Below are positions 11,549 to 23,519 of a DNA stretch of 64,000 bases, one piece after another. How positions within the stretch are numbered: the first letter of the stretch is position 1; every line of letters starts with the position of its first letter. A model generated the notes under the pieces. It saw only the letters and a list, made by a program, of their open reading frames with translations. It made no database searches and was not told the DNA's origin. Source of the DNA: Lytechinus pictus (taxonomy: Eukaryota > Echinodermata > Echinoidea > Temnopleuroida > Toxopneustidae); NCBI RefSeq assembly GCF_037042905.1, contig NC_087247.1, positions 79,970,920 through 80,034,919 of the forward strand, written 5' to 3'. The position numbers and the translations under genes are program-made.

Positions 11549-14500
11549 GTGAGGGATTTCTTATGAAAGTTAAACATGTAGTGTACCGGTACTACCGACC
11601 GTACCGGTGGCGGTACCGGTACGTACTACGTAGACTTAAACTGTTCCACATAAACACAGTTATGGGACTGTTATTTAATGTATCATGTATGTTCTAAGTT
11701 ATAATGAATGGGAGATTTTGAAGATCTGAAATGTATGGAAATTGTAATGAAAAATATGTCTGATAAATTTTATTGCGGAAATACCGTTATTTACCAGATA
11801 GTGTTTATCACACCAGTTGGTGGTAGACTGTACTTTATCACTAAATTAAATATCAGCTATACCTATCAGAAGAAGGAGATAAATTTTATTAACAATTACT
11901 AACGTATCAAAAATGAAATGTGCAGTGGTCAGGTCTCAGGAACCAAGCTTGGAAAAGAGGGCCAAGCATGTGATCAGATTGATGCCTGGAATAAAACTTT
12001 AAAAGGTTATTTCTGTTAATTTATTGAAAAATGAAACAAAAGGTTATTTCTGTTAATAAAAAAAAAAGTGGTGACAGATAAGTTAACACAACCATAGACC
12101 AAAAGCTTCAGTCTCTGTTATATTGGTTCCGCTGTCGCTGAACTCTGTTGGCTCCACTCACCAAGGCAATTAGCCTACAGAGACCGAAGTTCTAACTTGA
12201 TCTGTACAGGGACTCAATGGCCATATGTTTATGTATTATTAAGTTTGGATAAAACAGGGAAGTGAACGTGAAGTTGCGCGACAGCCGAAGTAAGTCACTG
12301 TTATTTTCCTTTAAGCTTATTTTTTTTTCGTTTTGGTGCATTTCAGGCCAAAATGGAATATTAATCTTGCTATAGACTAGGTGCAGTACTTTCTGTCTAA
12401 ATATTTTTATTAGCTAAAAAAATCGCGGCTGCACCTTCGCGAGCCGTCTGTGTACAAGGAGAAATTTAAAAAAATAATGTTTAAAAACTCCTTGAAACAG
12501 ACGGCTGATAGCTGTCTAACACTACCAGTACCAGAAGAAAAGAATTAACAAATGAATAAATATGACTTGGGGAAAAAAGTAAATAAATCAATACTTCATT
12601 GTACATGATCAATTTAGTATATTTTCTGAAACTACATGTATGGGGCAGGGAGATCAAGAAATCCAGGAATTGATAGATCATTCACCCACATGTATTGGTG
12701 AGTGGAGCCAACGTAGTTCAGCGGAACAACCAAAATAGAGACTGAAGCTTTTGGTCTAGATGGGGAATTAAAGGTATTAATTTGGAAATTTCTAGATTTA
12801 GTTTACAAATATTTTTGATAGCCAACTTTCTGAAAGAAAGTAGATCATTGTTAGGGAAATCCCTTGCCCCGGGGACCTCGACACGTCTTAAGACAGTGTA
12901 CGTGTTCGGGCTGCCGCAGTAAGGGAAATCCCCAGAAACGACGGTTATTCCTGTCTATCCCCCTGTCCCCCATCCAGCTTTTCTTCAAACATAATGAAGA
13001 TGTTGCATAAGCTTTCCTGACAAAGCATTCAAATTCTAAGAAAGAAAGGCATTGTATAGACCAGGTGAATAGAATCATGAGAATAGTAGTACATCAGGGG
13101 TAAAGTTTGGAAGTCTACAATATTGTCTGCTTTTGGCACATTTGACTATTGTTTAGGCTACTGTCAAATACCAGGGATTATGAAGACTCTGTTACTCTTC
13201 AGTATGGATGTAATGAAAAGAATATATTAAAAGGAATACATGAATAATCATCAAATCACAAATGCCTATTTCAGGTGAAATTGAAAACCACCTTCATGAA
13301 CAGGCTTATTTTATTTATCACTCATGCTCTGGCCCCAGCCAGCTGTTTATTAAATCTGCCTGATCCATTGATATTCATGAATTGGTGGACAGAGCGACAA
13401 CATTGCTCTTATCAGTCCTAAAAGAGTAGCCTACTTCAAAAGATCAACACCCCCATTATCTCTTGTGTGTGTGCGTGTGTCTGCATGCATCGTGTGTGGA
13501 CTACATGTTAGTACTTTTCATGTCAATGTACTTCGGGCATTGGTATGATCCCATATACTGTTAATTGTGTAGTTTTCCTTGCCTCAAGGTCATGCATGGG
13601 GCAGTGCACAACAAGCTCCATCCAGCTTATGAATATCAATGGCCAGACCAAGTGAACATAGTTGGTCAATTTTCTTGTAATTCTTGTTGTATTTATGCAT
13701 CATTGAAATACACCCTTATGTTTTTTCCTTCCGTTGATGCCCACAATCAAAGACTTGATCATTTATTCTACACTTGTGCCAAAATAGTCTATTGTCATTT
13801 TTCAAGTCTACTTTTGAACAGAATAAATGCTATTAATACTAAATAGGTTCATTATTGCGGATTGAAATAATCGCTAGAGGGTTTTTATTTGTCTCGCAAT
13901 CTACTATGGTCAACAAGGAAATTCGTGATCACTCTCGCAAAAAGTGTTCACTAGCTTACAAGTTCACGAGCTTTCGAGTGCCGCTGCAACTCTTTATCAA
14001 GTGACGAAAATTATCGGATAACGTACTCTATTTATACTAATCTCCAGGACCGTACACACGAACGCGAGAACAATAGGTGGGCACTGATCCGTTGCGTCGG
14101 TGTGCGGTGCAGCCGGTAATCTGTATATGCAAATAAGCCGGGGGTATATGCAAATATGCCGTGGGTCGGCAATATGCAAATGAGACCAAATTGGCGGGCT
14201 CGCTAGTTTCCCGTGGGCGGGGGTTGACTAGCTGAGCGGTCCCTCGTTCGGGGCCGGGAACGATCGGGTCGGCGTGCACTGCCAGGTAAGGGGGTATTTA
14301 GTTGACAGCGAACCGACAGATCCGCGGTGGCAGAACATGCTTGGGAGAAGCAACACCACCCAGATTGGGAGGGTGTACATTGCATTGCCAAAGGGTGCGT
14401 TTATCCGCCACTTTTTTACCCTAGAATCATGATCTGAATCATGATTCAAATCATGATTCTGCAGAATCACGATTGCGTTTAGTCGAAATTGAATATAATC

Positions 14501-17500
14501 ATGATTAGAATCACAAACATGAAACACGAAAAAAGGGGCGTTTGGAAAGACGTTTCTGCAGAATCACGTACGAAAATGTTCGAATAAACGATATCGTGAT
14601 TTGAATCATGATTCTATGACCTCACTGTTGTGTCGGGCTACTTTCGGTTTGACTCTTGCCTAGCTCAATGCGCTGTATGTACATGAATATGTACTACGCA
14701 TGCATTTCTTGTCATGTTCAAGCTCTGTGTTGGTCATCGCATCGTCCACTACTTTTCATTTATTGGTCATGTCTTCAACTTCAAGTTCTATAGTAAAGGA
14801 ATTAACTGGACAGACAATGATCTCAGTTGTTGAGTATACAGTATCAATACTAAATTGGATCTACGCTGAAATTCACTTCCGAACACCATTTTGGATAAAC
14901 TAACAAGATGAATAGAAGCATATGGACCATATATGATAGAAGTAAACAAAATGAGGTATAGACTGAATTCTGGAAGCAAAAGATTTTTCGAGAGCCGAAA
15001 CACGTGCGAAAAACTTCCTCTGTCAAACTGCGCACTAGAGTAGTGATGCGCACTGGATTGGCCCGAATCTGAGGAGAAACGGCATTGGAATGAAGGTCGT
15101 CTAAACGCTGATTCTGTGATATTGTGATTCATGTTTGTGTTTTGAATCATGATTCAAATCGTGATTCAAATCATGATTCTGGCTTGAGGTCGCATAAACG
15201 CAGCCAAAGAGAGACATTGGTATACACGCAGGATTAAGGAGGCTATTAGTATACGTCTTTGTCCTAACAACTTCAACAGAGATAGCGGGATCGACATCCC
15301 CGATTTCTGGATGCGAACCATCCAACAGCACAATACCCCCTTACCTGGCAGTGCACGCCGACCCGATCGTTCCCGGCCCAGAACGAGGGACCGCTCAGCT
15401 AGTCAACCCCCGCCCATGGGGAAACTAGCGAGCCCGCCAATTTGGTCTCATTTGCATATTGCCGACCCACGGCATATTTGCATATACCCCCGGCTTATTT
15501 GCATATACGGATTACCGGCCGCACCGCACACCGACGCAACGGTTCAGTGCCCACCTACGGTCCTGGAGATTAGTATAAATAGAGTACGTTATCAGATAAT
15601 TTTCGTCACTTGATAAAGAGTTGCAGCGGCACTCGAAAGCTCGTGAACTTGTAAGCTAGTGAACACTTTTTGCAAGAGTGATCACGAATTTCCTTGTTGA
15701 CCATAGTAGATTGCGAGACAAATGAATACCCTCTAGCGATTATAAATGCTATTGTTATCAATTTAAGCACTGACAAAAATTAATATCAACAATAGCCATC
15801 AAAGGTAAGCCAGACAGAATACCAGAATCCGTCAGATGTGTGTGGGTACCGGTTTTGTTTTTTTCGTTCCGGTTTCGTTAAAACAATGTACATGCAATAA
15901 ATAACAAATAGTTTAACATTTTCTTCTTTGTATGTTTTATTCAGTCTTACCGATTGTAACCCAGGTTTCTTTGTTACAAATATGAGAAGACGGGGAAAAT
16001 TTTTTGCCGATGTTTGTGTGGCCATCTTGTTCTCTTTGTTAGTAGCTAAGCTACGAAACTCCTGTAGAGGGCAGCAGATACTATGCGTCTCGTAGCTTAG
16101 CTGCTAACAAAGAGAAAAAGATGGCTATGTGAACATCTGCTAGTTTTTTCCGTCTTCTCATACTTTTCTGAATTTCTCTTTTTAAAAAAAAAATGAATGT
16201 TCATTTAAAAAGGAAATCAATATTGTATATTCAGTGACTTCTTTGTACTTCCCCATTTGCAAATTCGTTTATCGGGATACCGGATTCTTACCGGCGCAAC
16301 CCCGCCGGATTTCAGAACATGACTCGGGCTTAATCAAAGGTAGGATTCAAATCCTTGCCAATACAAATACGACAGTGTAGTTTTATTGTTCATTCGGTCT
16401 GGGCCTATTGACTGGTGTTAGACTTCTGATTTTTTTTTCTTATTTCTTAAAAAAAATGACAGCCCTGATATAAATTCAGATTCAGATAAGGTTAAATTGT
16501 AAATATTTATAACCTAAGTATTCTCACCACCCCCCCCCCCTATCTCTCTCTCTCTCTCTCTCTCTGTCACAGGGACTTTGTATTTTACCACCTACCTCAG
16601 CTGCAATACAAGAATCCAAATGTACAAATGCAAACCTTCAAGAACATCACACCATCTCCATTTATCAGATGTTTTCTAAGTAAGTACAGTACAATGTATA
16701 CAAAATTGTGGGGATGCAATGTATTTTAGGTTTTAGAAATATACTGTAATTGTGGAGGTGGGTAAAGGGATATGAGTTCACCTTTTCATAACTTCATAGA
16801 TACTTCTCAACATGATTGATTTTTTTTTCACATTGGCATTTCCCAATCTAGTTTTCAAGTACTCATAATGGATTTCTACAAACTAATGCATTTAGTCTTT
16901 TATAGAGAGTCTATTATGCCTACTCCTTGTCAAATCTGATATAGAGTACCCTTTGTTCATGTATCTTCCTTAAAATAATGTATTTTCCTAAACTTTGATG
17001 AGGCACAGACCTTCTACCCAATTCTATTCCTCAAACAATACCAGCTATACTCAAAGAAAATATGTTTCCCTTAGTGTCAGATTTTTAGCTTAATCCAGAA
17101 TGAAAATAATTTGTACAAAGTGGGCTGTAAAGATACACTTGCTATGGAAGATAAAATCTCACATTTGATGATGCATAGATGTTTTTATCATTTACAGATG
17201 AAGGTGAAGAGGTGCTGATTGATATTGAGGATAAGACCAAGGATGACATTGAAGAACATCTAAATAAAGTTCTTGGAAAATCAGAGTAAGTCTTCTAGAA
17301 ATAATCTCAAGTGAATGATTCAGTGGTTGATTGTTTTTTAATTTTTGTCTCAGCTGTGAAGCAGAGTGAGACTATAGGCGCCACTTTTCCGACGACGGCG
17401 GCGTCATCATCAACCGAAGGTTAAGTTTTTTAAATGACAGCATAACTTAGAAAGTATATGGATATAGTTCATGAAACTTAGCCGTAAGGTTTATCAAGTA

Positions 17501-19002
17501 TTACTGAACATCCTGCCTGAGTTTCAGGTCGCATGACCAAGGTCAAAGAAAGGTCATTTCGGGTCAATAAACTTAGACCATGTTGGGGGAATCAACATCA
17601 AAATCTTAACCTAAGGTTAAGCTTTTGAAATGTCATAACATAAAAAATATATGGACCTAGTTCATGAAACTTGGACATAAGGTTAATCAAGTCATATGAC
17701 CAAGGTCAAAGGTCATTTAGGGTCAATGAACTTTGTCCAAGTTGGGGGTATCTGTTGAATTACCACCATAACTTTGAAAGTTTATGGATCTGATTCATGA
17801 AACTTGGACATGAGAGTAATCAATTATCACTGAACATCTTGTGCGAGTTTCAGGTCACATGACTAAGGTCAAAGGTCATTTAAGGTCAATAAACTTTGGC
17901 CATGTTGGAGGTAGTTGTTGAATTACTATCATAACTCTGTAAGTGTATTGGTTTAGTTCATAAAATTTGGACATAAATGTTATCAAGGATCACTGAACAT
18001 CCTGTACAAGTTTCAGGTCACATGACCAAGGTCAATGGACTTTGGCCATGTTGGGGGTATTTGTTGAATAATTATCATAATTCTGAAAGTGTATAGATCT
18101 AGTTCATAAAACTTCATAAGAGTAATCAAATATCACTGAACATCTCGTGCGAGTTTCAGGTCACATGACCAAAGTCAAAGGTCATTTAAGGTCATTGAAA
18201 CTTTGGCTATTTTGGAGGTAATTATTAGATTGCTGTCATAACTTTCAAAGTTTATAGATATAGTTTATAAAATGTGGATATAGGGGTAATCAAACATCAC
18301 TGACAAGTCTTAGGTCGCATGATCAAGGTGAATGTCATTTATTGTCAATGAACATAGTATTTTATCATTATATGAATGGTGTTTTTTGTGAATAATTATT
18401 TTTAGTAGTTTTCAAAGTCAGCACTGCTGCTATATTGAATTACACGATGCAGGTGAGACTGCCAGAGGTGCTCCACTTGTTAAAGTGTGTGTATGGGGGG
18501 GGGGGGGATGGGGGCTGGAAAGAAAATCACAAAAACATGTTTATTAATGTTTACTGACAAAAGTGGTGAGGGAGGCTACCCTGCCCCCACCCCTCAGTTC
18601 CACAATCCCTGTGATATTTAGATATGTTTTATGTAAAGGCAATGATTGACATACATGTACATCCATTATGTATAGTTCATTATTTGTATTACTGTATATT
18701 GGGTTAAGATACATGTATGGGCAATAAGTATGGTATTAACTTATTGCTTTGTTTTCTTTGCCATCAGGAGAGTGTTAGCCACTGAAAGGAAAGCCATGGA
18801 GCGTTCATCAAACCCAGCAAATTTTGGTCGTACCTTTGCTCGATGGTGTATCTGTGAGGTACCTGGTCAGTTCCCATGCCCAAAGCTAAAGCCAATGCCC
18901 AATGAGATGAAAGGAAAATATCGTGATTTAAAGGAGGACAGTTTACGTGCACCAGAGGCACTAGTGCATAGGGCAGACACACCCACAGAAACAGCTGTAT
19001 AA
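11415..19002 (+). CDS. MRPS25: MRPS25, mitochondrial ribosomal protein mS25 (complete)
   Basis: This is a nuclear gene for a protein of the small subunit of the mitochondrial ribosome. It has four coding exons, 11415-11548, 16573-16679, 17198-17285 and 18768-19002, joined in phase across GT-AG introns, giving 187 residues (human is ~173). Exon 1 starts [20 protein letters not shown], nearly the vertebrate N-terminus, which fixes the start. Exon 2 carries [11 protein letters not shown] and FKNITPSPF, exon 3 [12 protein letters not shown], and exon 4 [20 protein letters not shown] then PCPKLKPMP, the family's Cys-rich C-terminal block. The C-terminal tail is about 15 residues longer than in human. 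The fold is the L51/S25/CI-B8 thioredoxin-like domain. Cys residues of the CIC..PC block are kept; in mammals I recall this region lying at an Fe-S site shared with bS16m. Intron 1 is 5.0 kb and filled with transposons. The identification is secure. Confidence 0.96.
12095..12758. mobile_element. 664-bp TIR element in MRPS25 intron 1
   Basis: Inverted termini of about 65 bp begin TAGACCAAAAGCTTCAGTCT and are bounded by TA at both ends, consistent with a TA target duplication (Tc1/mariner-like, inference). An internal hairpin lies at about 12438-12515 (GAGCCGTCTGT / ACAGACGGCTG with AAGGAG / CTCCTT). No ORF. A further copy of one terminus is at 36877-36950. Confidence 0.75.
13868..15744. mobile_element. 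1.9-kb foldback element, ~600-bp inverted arms
   Basis: The left arm (13868 to ~14480) and right arm (~15130 to 15744) are inverted copies of very high identity; the left has an extra ~21-bp stretch near 14055-14075. Each arm, read from centre outward, contains TTACCTGGCAGTGCACGCCG, three to four ATTTGCAT/ATGCAAAT octamers, then TATAAATAGA and an outward-facing tail. The inner parts of the arms carry repeated AATCATGATT palindromes (14425-14470, 15150-15180). No ORF of note; 14700-14900 is unique spacer. The architecture resembles sea-urchin TU-type foldback transposons, but the short outer repeats of that family are not evident here. A 12-bp direct repeat ATAAATGCTATT occurs at 13823-13834 and 15742-15753, but the left copy is offset 33 bp from the arm. 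Confidence 0.85.
15980..16170. repeat. Inverted repeat, ~80-bp arms
   Basis: Arms containing ATGAGAAGACGG, GCCATCTT..TCTCTTTGTTAG and AGCTAAGCTACGA are inverted around a ~27-bp spacer. Identity is about 80 percent by eye. It lies within MRPS25 intron 1. Confidence 0.75.
16573..16679 (+). CDS. MRPS25: MRPS25 exon 2
   Basis: The acceptor CTGTCACAG follows a (CT)n tract at 16541-16565, which doubles as an unusually long pyrimidine tract. The exon encodes [15 protein letters not shown] and onward. The donor is CTAA|GTAAGT. Confidence 0.96.
17198..17285 (+). CDS. MRPS25: MRPS25 exon 3
   Basis: The acceptor is ATCATTTACAG and the donor CAGA|GTAAGT. It encodes [17 protein letters not shown] and the [10 protein letters not shown] segment, colinear with human mS25. 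Confidence 0.96.
17345..18456 (+). mobile_element. Element with ~150-bp internal tandem repeats, DR1-bearing
   Basis: It starts GTCTCAGCTGTGAAGCAGAG, runs through a GC-rich CCGACGACGGCGGCG segment, then about six irregular repeats (TTCATGAAACTT-type marks at 17468, 17661, 17794, 17957, 18103, 18264), and ends GATGCAGGTGAGAC. An inverted-orientation relative is at 30249-31169. Perfect AGGTCAAAGGTCA occurs at 17703-17715 and 17866-17878. There is no ORF. The layout (short inverted ends plus central minisatellite) is like the Tsp/pearl class of nonautonomous elements. It lies in MRPS25 intron 3. Confidence 0.8.
18768..19002 (+). CDS. MRPS25: MRPS25 exon 4 with stop codon
   Basis: The acceptor is TTTGCCATCAG and the stop is TAA at 19000-19002. 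It encodes the NPANFG and CICEVPGQ blocks and a non-conserved acidic/hydrophilic tail. Confidence 0.96.
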
Positions 19003-19790
19003 CAGTCAATATTACTTCCCAAAGACTTTTTTTATTTACTGTATATCTTCGGATAAGTATTCTCTGTAACTTTTTACCATTGATTCTTGAAAATTATGAT
19101 TATCACATAATTTTGTAACCATGTAGCAAATCACTCATCAATAATCCAAACCTTATGTGAAAGTTGATGCCTTAGCCTTTCCATGTGATGCACCCATTAT
19201 CACCATGCAGTATAATGCAACTGTACAAGGTTTTGGAATCATCTACGGGGCCTGTGGTTTGAAAAACTCTGAAGACTTTAAAGATTTTCACGTGATTCCT
19301 TTTCATTGGATGCTTAGGAAGGCAATCTGCATGATACGCGGCTGGATGCCCAAAGTTTGGATAATCAAAATATTTCGCAAAGATGGACTTTAGTGTAAAT
19401 TCCTATTGAAAGCAGTCATAGCCTATAATGCTGATAAAAAAGATTAGCAAAATGATCTAATCATTTGAATCTGAGCAAATAATCAAAGATAACAACTTCA
19501 CATGGATACAAGTTAAGAGTCTGAAAATCAACTTGTCATGAGCATCAATAGCCAAACCAGTTCAGACTTTTAACTAGTATCCAATTTCTTTTTCTGTACC
19601 CTGAAAATAAATGGCTGATCTATTATCCATGGTACCAAGGTATTTCAGTAATGCAACCTGTGTAAATATATTGTAAGCATATATATGATAGATCAGTCTA
19701 TGAGCTTTTAGTTAAAAGTGATTAGAAATTTTACAATCTTTTGTTTTGTTTGTTTTATATTTGAGGGGGATTCAATCAATAAAATGTCAT
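19003..19790 (+). other. MRPS25 3' UTR candidates
   Basis: AATAAA occurs at 19606-19611 and again near 19778, both plausible poly(A) signals. Nothing coding is seen. Confidence 0.5.
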
Positions 19791-20950
19791 TTTGCTCAAT
19801 GAGAAGATATTTCATCTTTGATTCTGCAGTATCACAAAAGCTAGCAAGTTGACTTAGGTGACATGAATTTTCCTCCCAGGTCAATTGTGTCTTACTGACC
19901 TCTACCCACCAACAAAATTTGATTGTACTTCAGTGTCATTTTGAAATAGATTTTGCATGATCACAATGTCATGAAGTCAGCTTTGCAATATATTCTATTG
20001 TGTTATTATGATATGGACTTCTTTTAAAGTGGACTTGTTGAGATAATGAGCACTTTTAGAAACGTACGTTGAAATAGACGACTGGTCCAAGATGACGTCA
20101 TTTTTTGGCCTGCCATATGCATCAGGTCCTCGCGTCGAATATCAGATTCGAGAACCTTGCCACATCCATTCTGCAGTTCTCCTAAATCATAGTCGACGTG
20201 CAAGCACGTGTGTGACGTCATTTCAACCGCTCAAGCTCAGCATGAAGATCAACCTTTCCCTTTTAAAACAGTTTTCAGTGACTTTTCACAAAATTAATGT
20301 AAGTTGTAAGATGCATTATGTTTAACATATTTGAAATTCTGTCCAGATCTCCAGAATATAAATCCTAACTCGCGTAAAAAGGAATCAAAGCAATTGAAAG
20401 GGCAAGTAAGCACAAGTTGCACCTTCGCATCACCCGACCGGGTCGCCAGGCGATGGTACACCAGATCTCGGGGTCGGGCAGCGTGTCATGACCTGCTATT
20501 TATCACGCCGTTTCACGTGGACATACGTACACGTAAAAGTTGAGTGAAATCTAAAATAATCGTATCTGTAGTGAACAAGGGCAGACGACGACGTTGACTC
20601 GAACGATCAGACAACTGTGACGCCGTTCACGTTCACTGCTCCTAAAACTCTCTATATTATGCCCATGACAACATGAACATTTCAAAGTTTTCTGTTCAGC
20701 CTGCTTGAAGGGAAATAAAGATGTGGCTGCCATATAGCAATTTGTTTAGGTCATCAAGTTTAAGATCTAAACATATTGCTTGTGGGAGCTATATGGAGAG
20801 TACTTTGTCCATGACCATGGGCCCTGTTTGTTGATATTTTCCCACTGGGGAACTATATACATATATGTTGTATTTTCAAATAGAATCACATATAATGCTT
20901 TCACTTGTCAAGAGAGGTGATCAGGAGGGGGTAATTGACTAATTAGTCTC
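19791..20950. other. Intergenic, two CRE motifs
   Basis: No gene is seen. TGACGTCA occurs at about 20094 and 20214, with CAAGATGAC before the first. A CpG-richer patch follows at 20420-20540. This could be a distal regulatory region or a promoter relic. Confidence 0.35.
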
Positions 20951-20957
20951 AGAAATT

Positions 20958-21499
20958 TCTAAAACAGAAAAATCAAAGAATAAGATCAATGAAAGTTTGA
21001 GAACAATTGGACAAACAATAAGAAAGTTATGAACATTCAAATGTCATAATTGCTCATGCTATAGAGATCCTCCGGTTGGCAATGTGACCAAGACTTGTGA
21101 TGTCACACAGGTACATGTACAACTCTCCCCTTTATACTCCAAAACTTTTTTTTTCGCTCATTTTAATGACAGTACAAACTCTTTGGCCATGATTTATTTT
21201 ACGAAAACTCTTATTTTACAAGTACTCCTATAGAAAATAAACACGCATCTCTGAACAGACTTGACAAAAATGGCAGTTCAAGTAAAACACATGTAGGTAC
21301 AAATCTAATAAGAGGTCCGACATCATATGTGTTGATTGCATTGCCAATCTGATATCCAGATCATTAGTAATCTGAACGTTTAATTTCTCATAACTGTATT
21401 ATTTCTTGATTTTTTTTCTTCAAAGTGTCATTAATTTCTTTCTTTTATTGTTCTGTTTTCACACAAGCTAACTTTCTCCCAGGGCTTCATTCTCATTTA
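20958..21499. mobile_element. Diverged copy of the 9751-10341 MITE family
   Basis: It shares CAGAAAAATCAAAGAATAAG and the TGACCAAGACTTGTGATGTCA region, and ends near GCTTCATTCTCATTTAAAC. The left end is degraded or truncated. Confidence 0.7.
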
Positions 21500-23519
21500 A
21501 ACGACTTCCCTTTGGCTAATCTATCACTCAAGGAAATGAAATGTGCACGTTATACAAGACATGGAGATGATGAAATAGAGTACATGTGGTAGACAGGTAA
21601 AAGTGAAACAAGGGGCTAAGAAGAGAGAGAGAGGAGATTCAATTAAGATGAAATATAAGAAAGGTTATATGAGATATACATTGTAGAGATGGATGAATAG
21701 ATTAGTATACAGGAGAGAAATGTACATGTGGACTAGGCAGAGGGAGAGAGACTGGGGAAGATTCTATGAAGATGAGAAATAGTATACAAATAATGGATGT
21801 TAATGAGTGCAATGGACAGAATACTTCATGAGGTGAAAGATAGCGGAGTTGAATGGATCATTCATCTTTCTCCGAATGAGGTATTCTGCCCATTGCTCGA
21901 ATAAAGGAACATTCATTACTTGGTTTATATGACACTTGAAACTTGATTATTTTTTATAGGAAAATTATAAATTTCGATGCAGTGTATAATCATGCAGTTG
22001 TGTTGCGTACAATACGCACGTGCAATGGACAAAATTGCATGGATCCAAAATTGCACTGTTGATGACGTCATTGTCAAATGTCCAAATGATCGATATCAAA
22101 CGACCAATCAAATGCCAAGGATCTATCTAAGTGTCATATAAACAAGAACAAGCAATACTTGTATATGTAGTCCAGGAGAAAAATGTGTATGGGGGAGGGT
22201 GGGAGAGCATATATCATAAATGACAAGAGATAGATGTGATAGTTTCCATAGAAAAGGCATAAGAAATTAATTGTATGCATGTATGAAGCTCTATTGCAAG
22301 AAATATATGAGGATATCATATGATTGGCAGATGACATGGACAAAGAGATGGACAGATATTTGGCCAGATAGCATTATTTTCATGAAAACTTAGTTAGCCA
22401 GGGTTAGAACACACACCTCTGTGTTTGCACCAGTACGACTGCTATTATTGAAACCAAAAGTGAATACTAGCTAAAAGTAAACAAATACTACATTTTGAAA
22501 AACAAAATATATGCATTTACTTATGCTCCTGTCTTTAACTTGTCTTAACTAGTCCTAGTATTTGCTTTTTTTATCCACAATATCAGTCACAATGGTGCAA
22601 ATAAAACCATTGGCAGGTTTCATTCTTAAATGGCAACATTCCTCTCCTTTCCATTAGAATCATAGAGCCTTATTGTAGCCATTTAAGTTTAGGTGTGAAA
22701 AAATGTGCTTAACCCTCCCCTGTAAAATATTGATTTCTAGTGAACTTCTTTAATCATTAAGTTATCAGTTTTTGTCTTTATGGCGTTAGAATGTAAGACT
22801 CGATATGAGGCAAAATATAAATAATGAGCAAAAGCATATTCCATGCACATAACTGCATGCTTGTATTTCAAGTAAAATCTTGTAATTCCTGTTCTCTCTC
22901 TTTTGGCCAATGAGATAATGAAAGTAAAACAAAAAAGGGAATCCATCATTTCATGATAAAGAGAGGAGCCAAAAAGGGTAGAAAAAAGTGGAGAGAAGAG
23001 AATAAGGCTACAGTGGAAAAGACTAATAAACAGTACTTGCCTGCATAAAACCACGTACCGGTACTCCACAATCTTACACATACATGTAGCCTTCTCAATA
23101 ACATCCGTCTCCCACATTCTTTCTTCTCTCCTCCCCTTCTCTTTCCATCGCTCTATCTCTCTTTCAAATCTTTATCTTTGGCTCCCTCTTACATCCATGC
23201 ATATTCATGTATCACAGAGACTTCCAACCTCATCAACTCTGCAATATATGTGATACTCAACTTTCACTCTTCACATAGTAATAGGAGTGCAGCTCCTGAA
23301 TCAAACCATGGAGGTAGGAAGTGATCAAACTGAAAATTATTGAATTTCCCTTCCAGGAGCTTGTTAAAATGAGAACTGTAATCTACAAAGATTGGATATC
23401 AGACTTAATAAACCAGAAATAAAAATAATTCAGAATCGATTAGCATTCAAGAAAGGTTCACCAGCTTTATGAAACACCACCCAGTGTGTGTCAGAGATAT
23501 ATAGCGTTATTATCTCTAT
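21500..23519. other. Intergenic, foldback remnants
   Basis: No gene is seen. A hairpin-like segment at 21790-21905 has GTGCAATGGACAGAATACTTCAT against ATGAGGTATTCTGCCCATTGC. TTATATGACACTT at ~21923 is inverted at ~22131. The remainder is AT-rich with purine-rich patches. Confidence 0.4.

Noticed and set aside
14700-15150. Transposase in the foldback centre
   Set aside because: The open frames are short, overlap on both strands and show no catalytic motif.
15330-15450. U1 snRNA-like start (ACCCCCTTACCTGGCAG) in the foldback arm
   Set aside because: Only about 10 bases resemble the U1 5' end; the following sequence does not match U1 stems or its Sm site, and promoter elements lie downstream rather than upstream.
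13823-15753. 12-bp direct repeat ATAAATGCTATT as target duplication of the foldback
   Set aside because: The left copy is 33 bp outside the arm while the right copy overlaps the arm end, so it does not fit a simple insertion.
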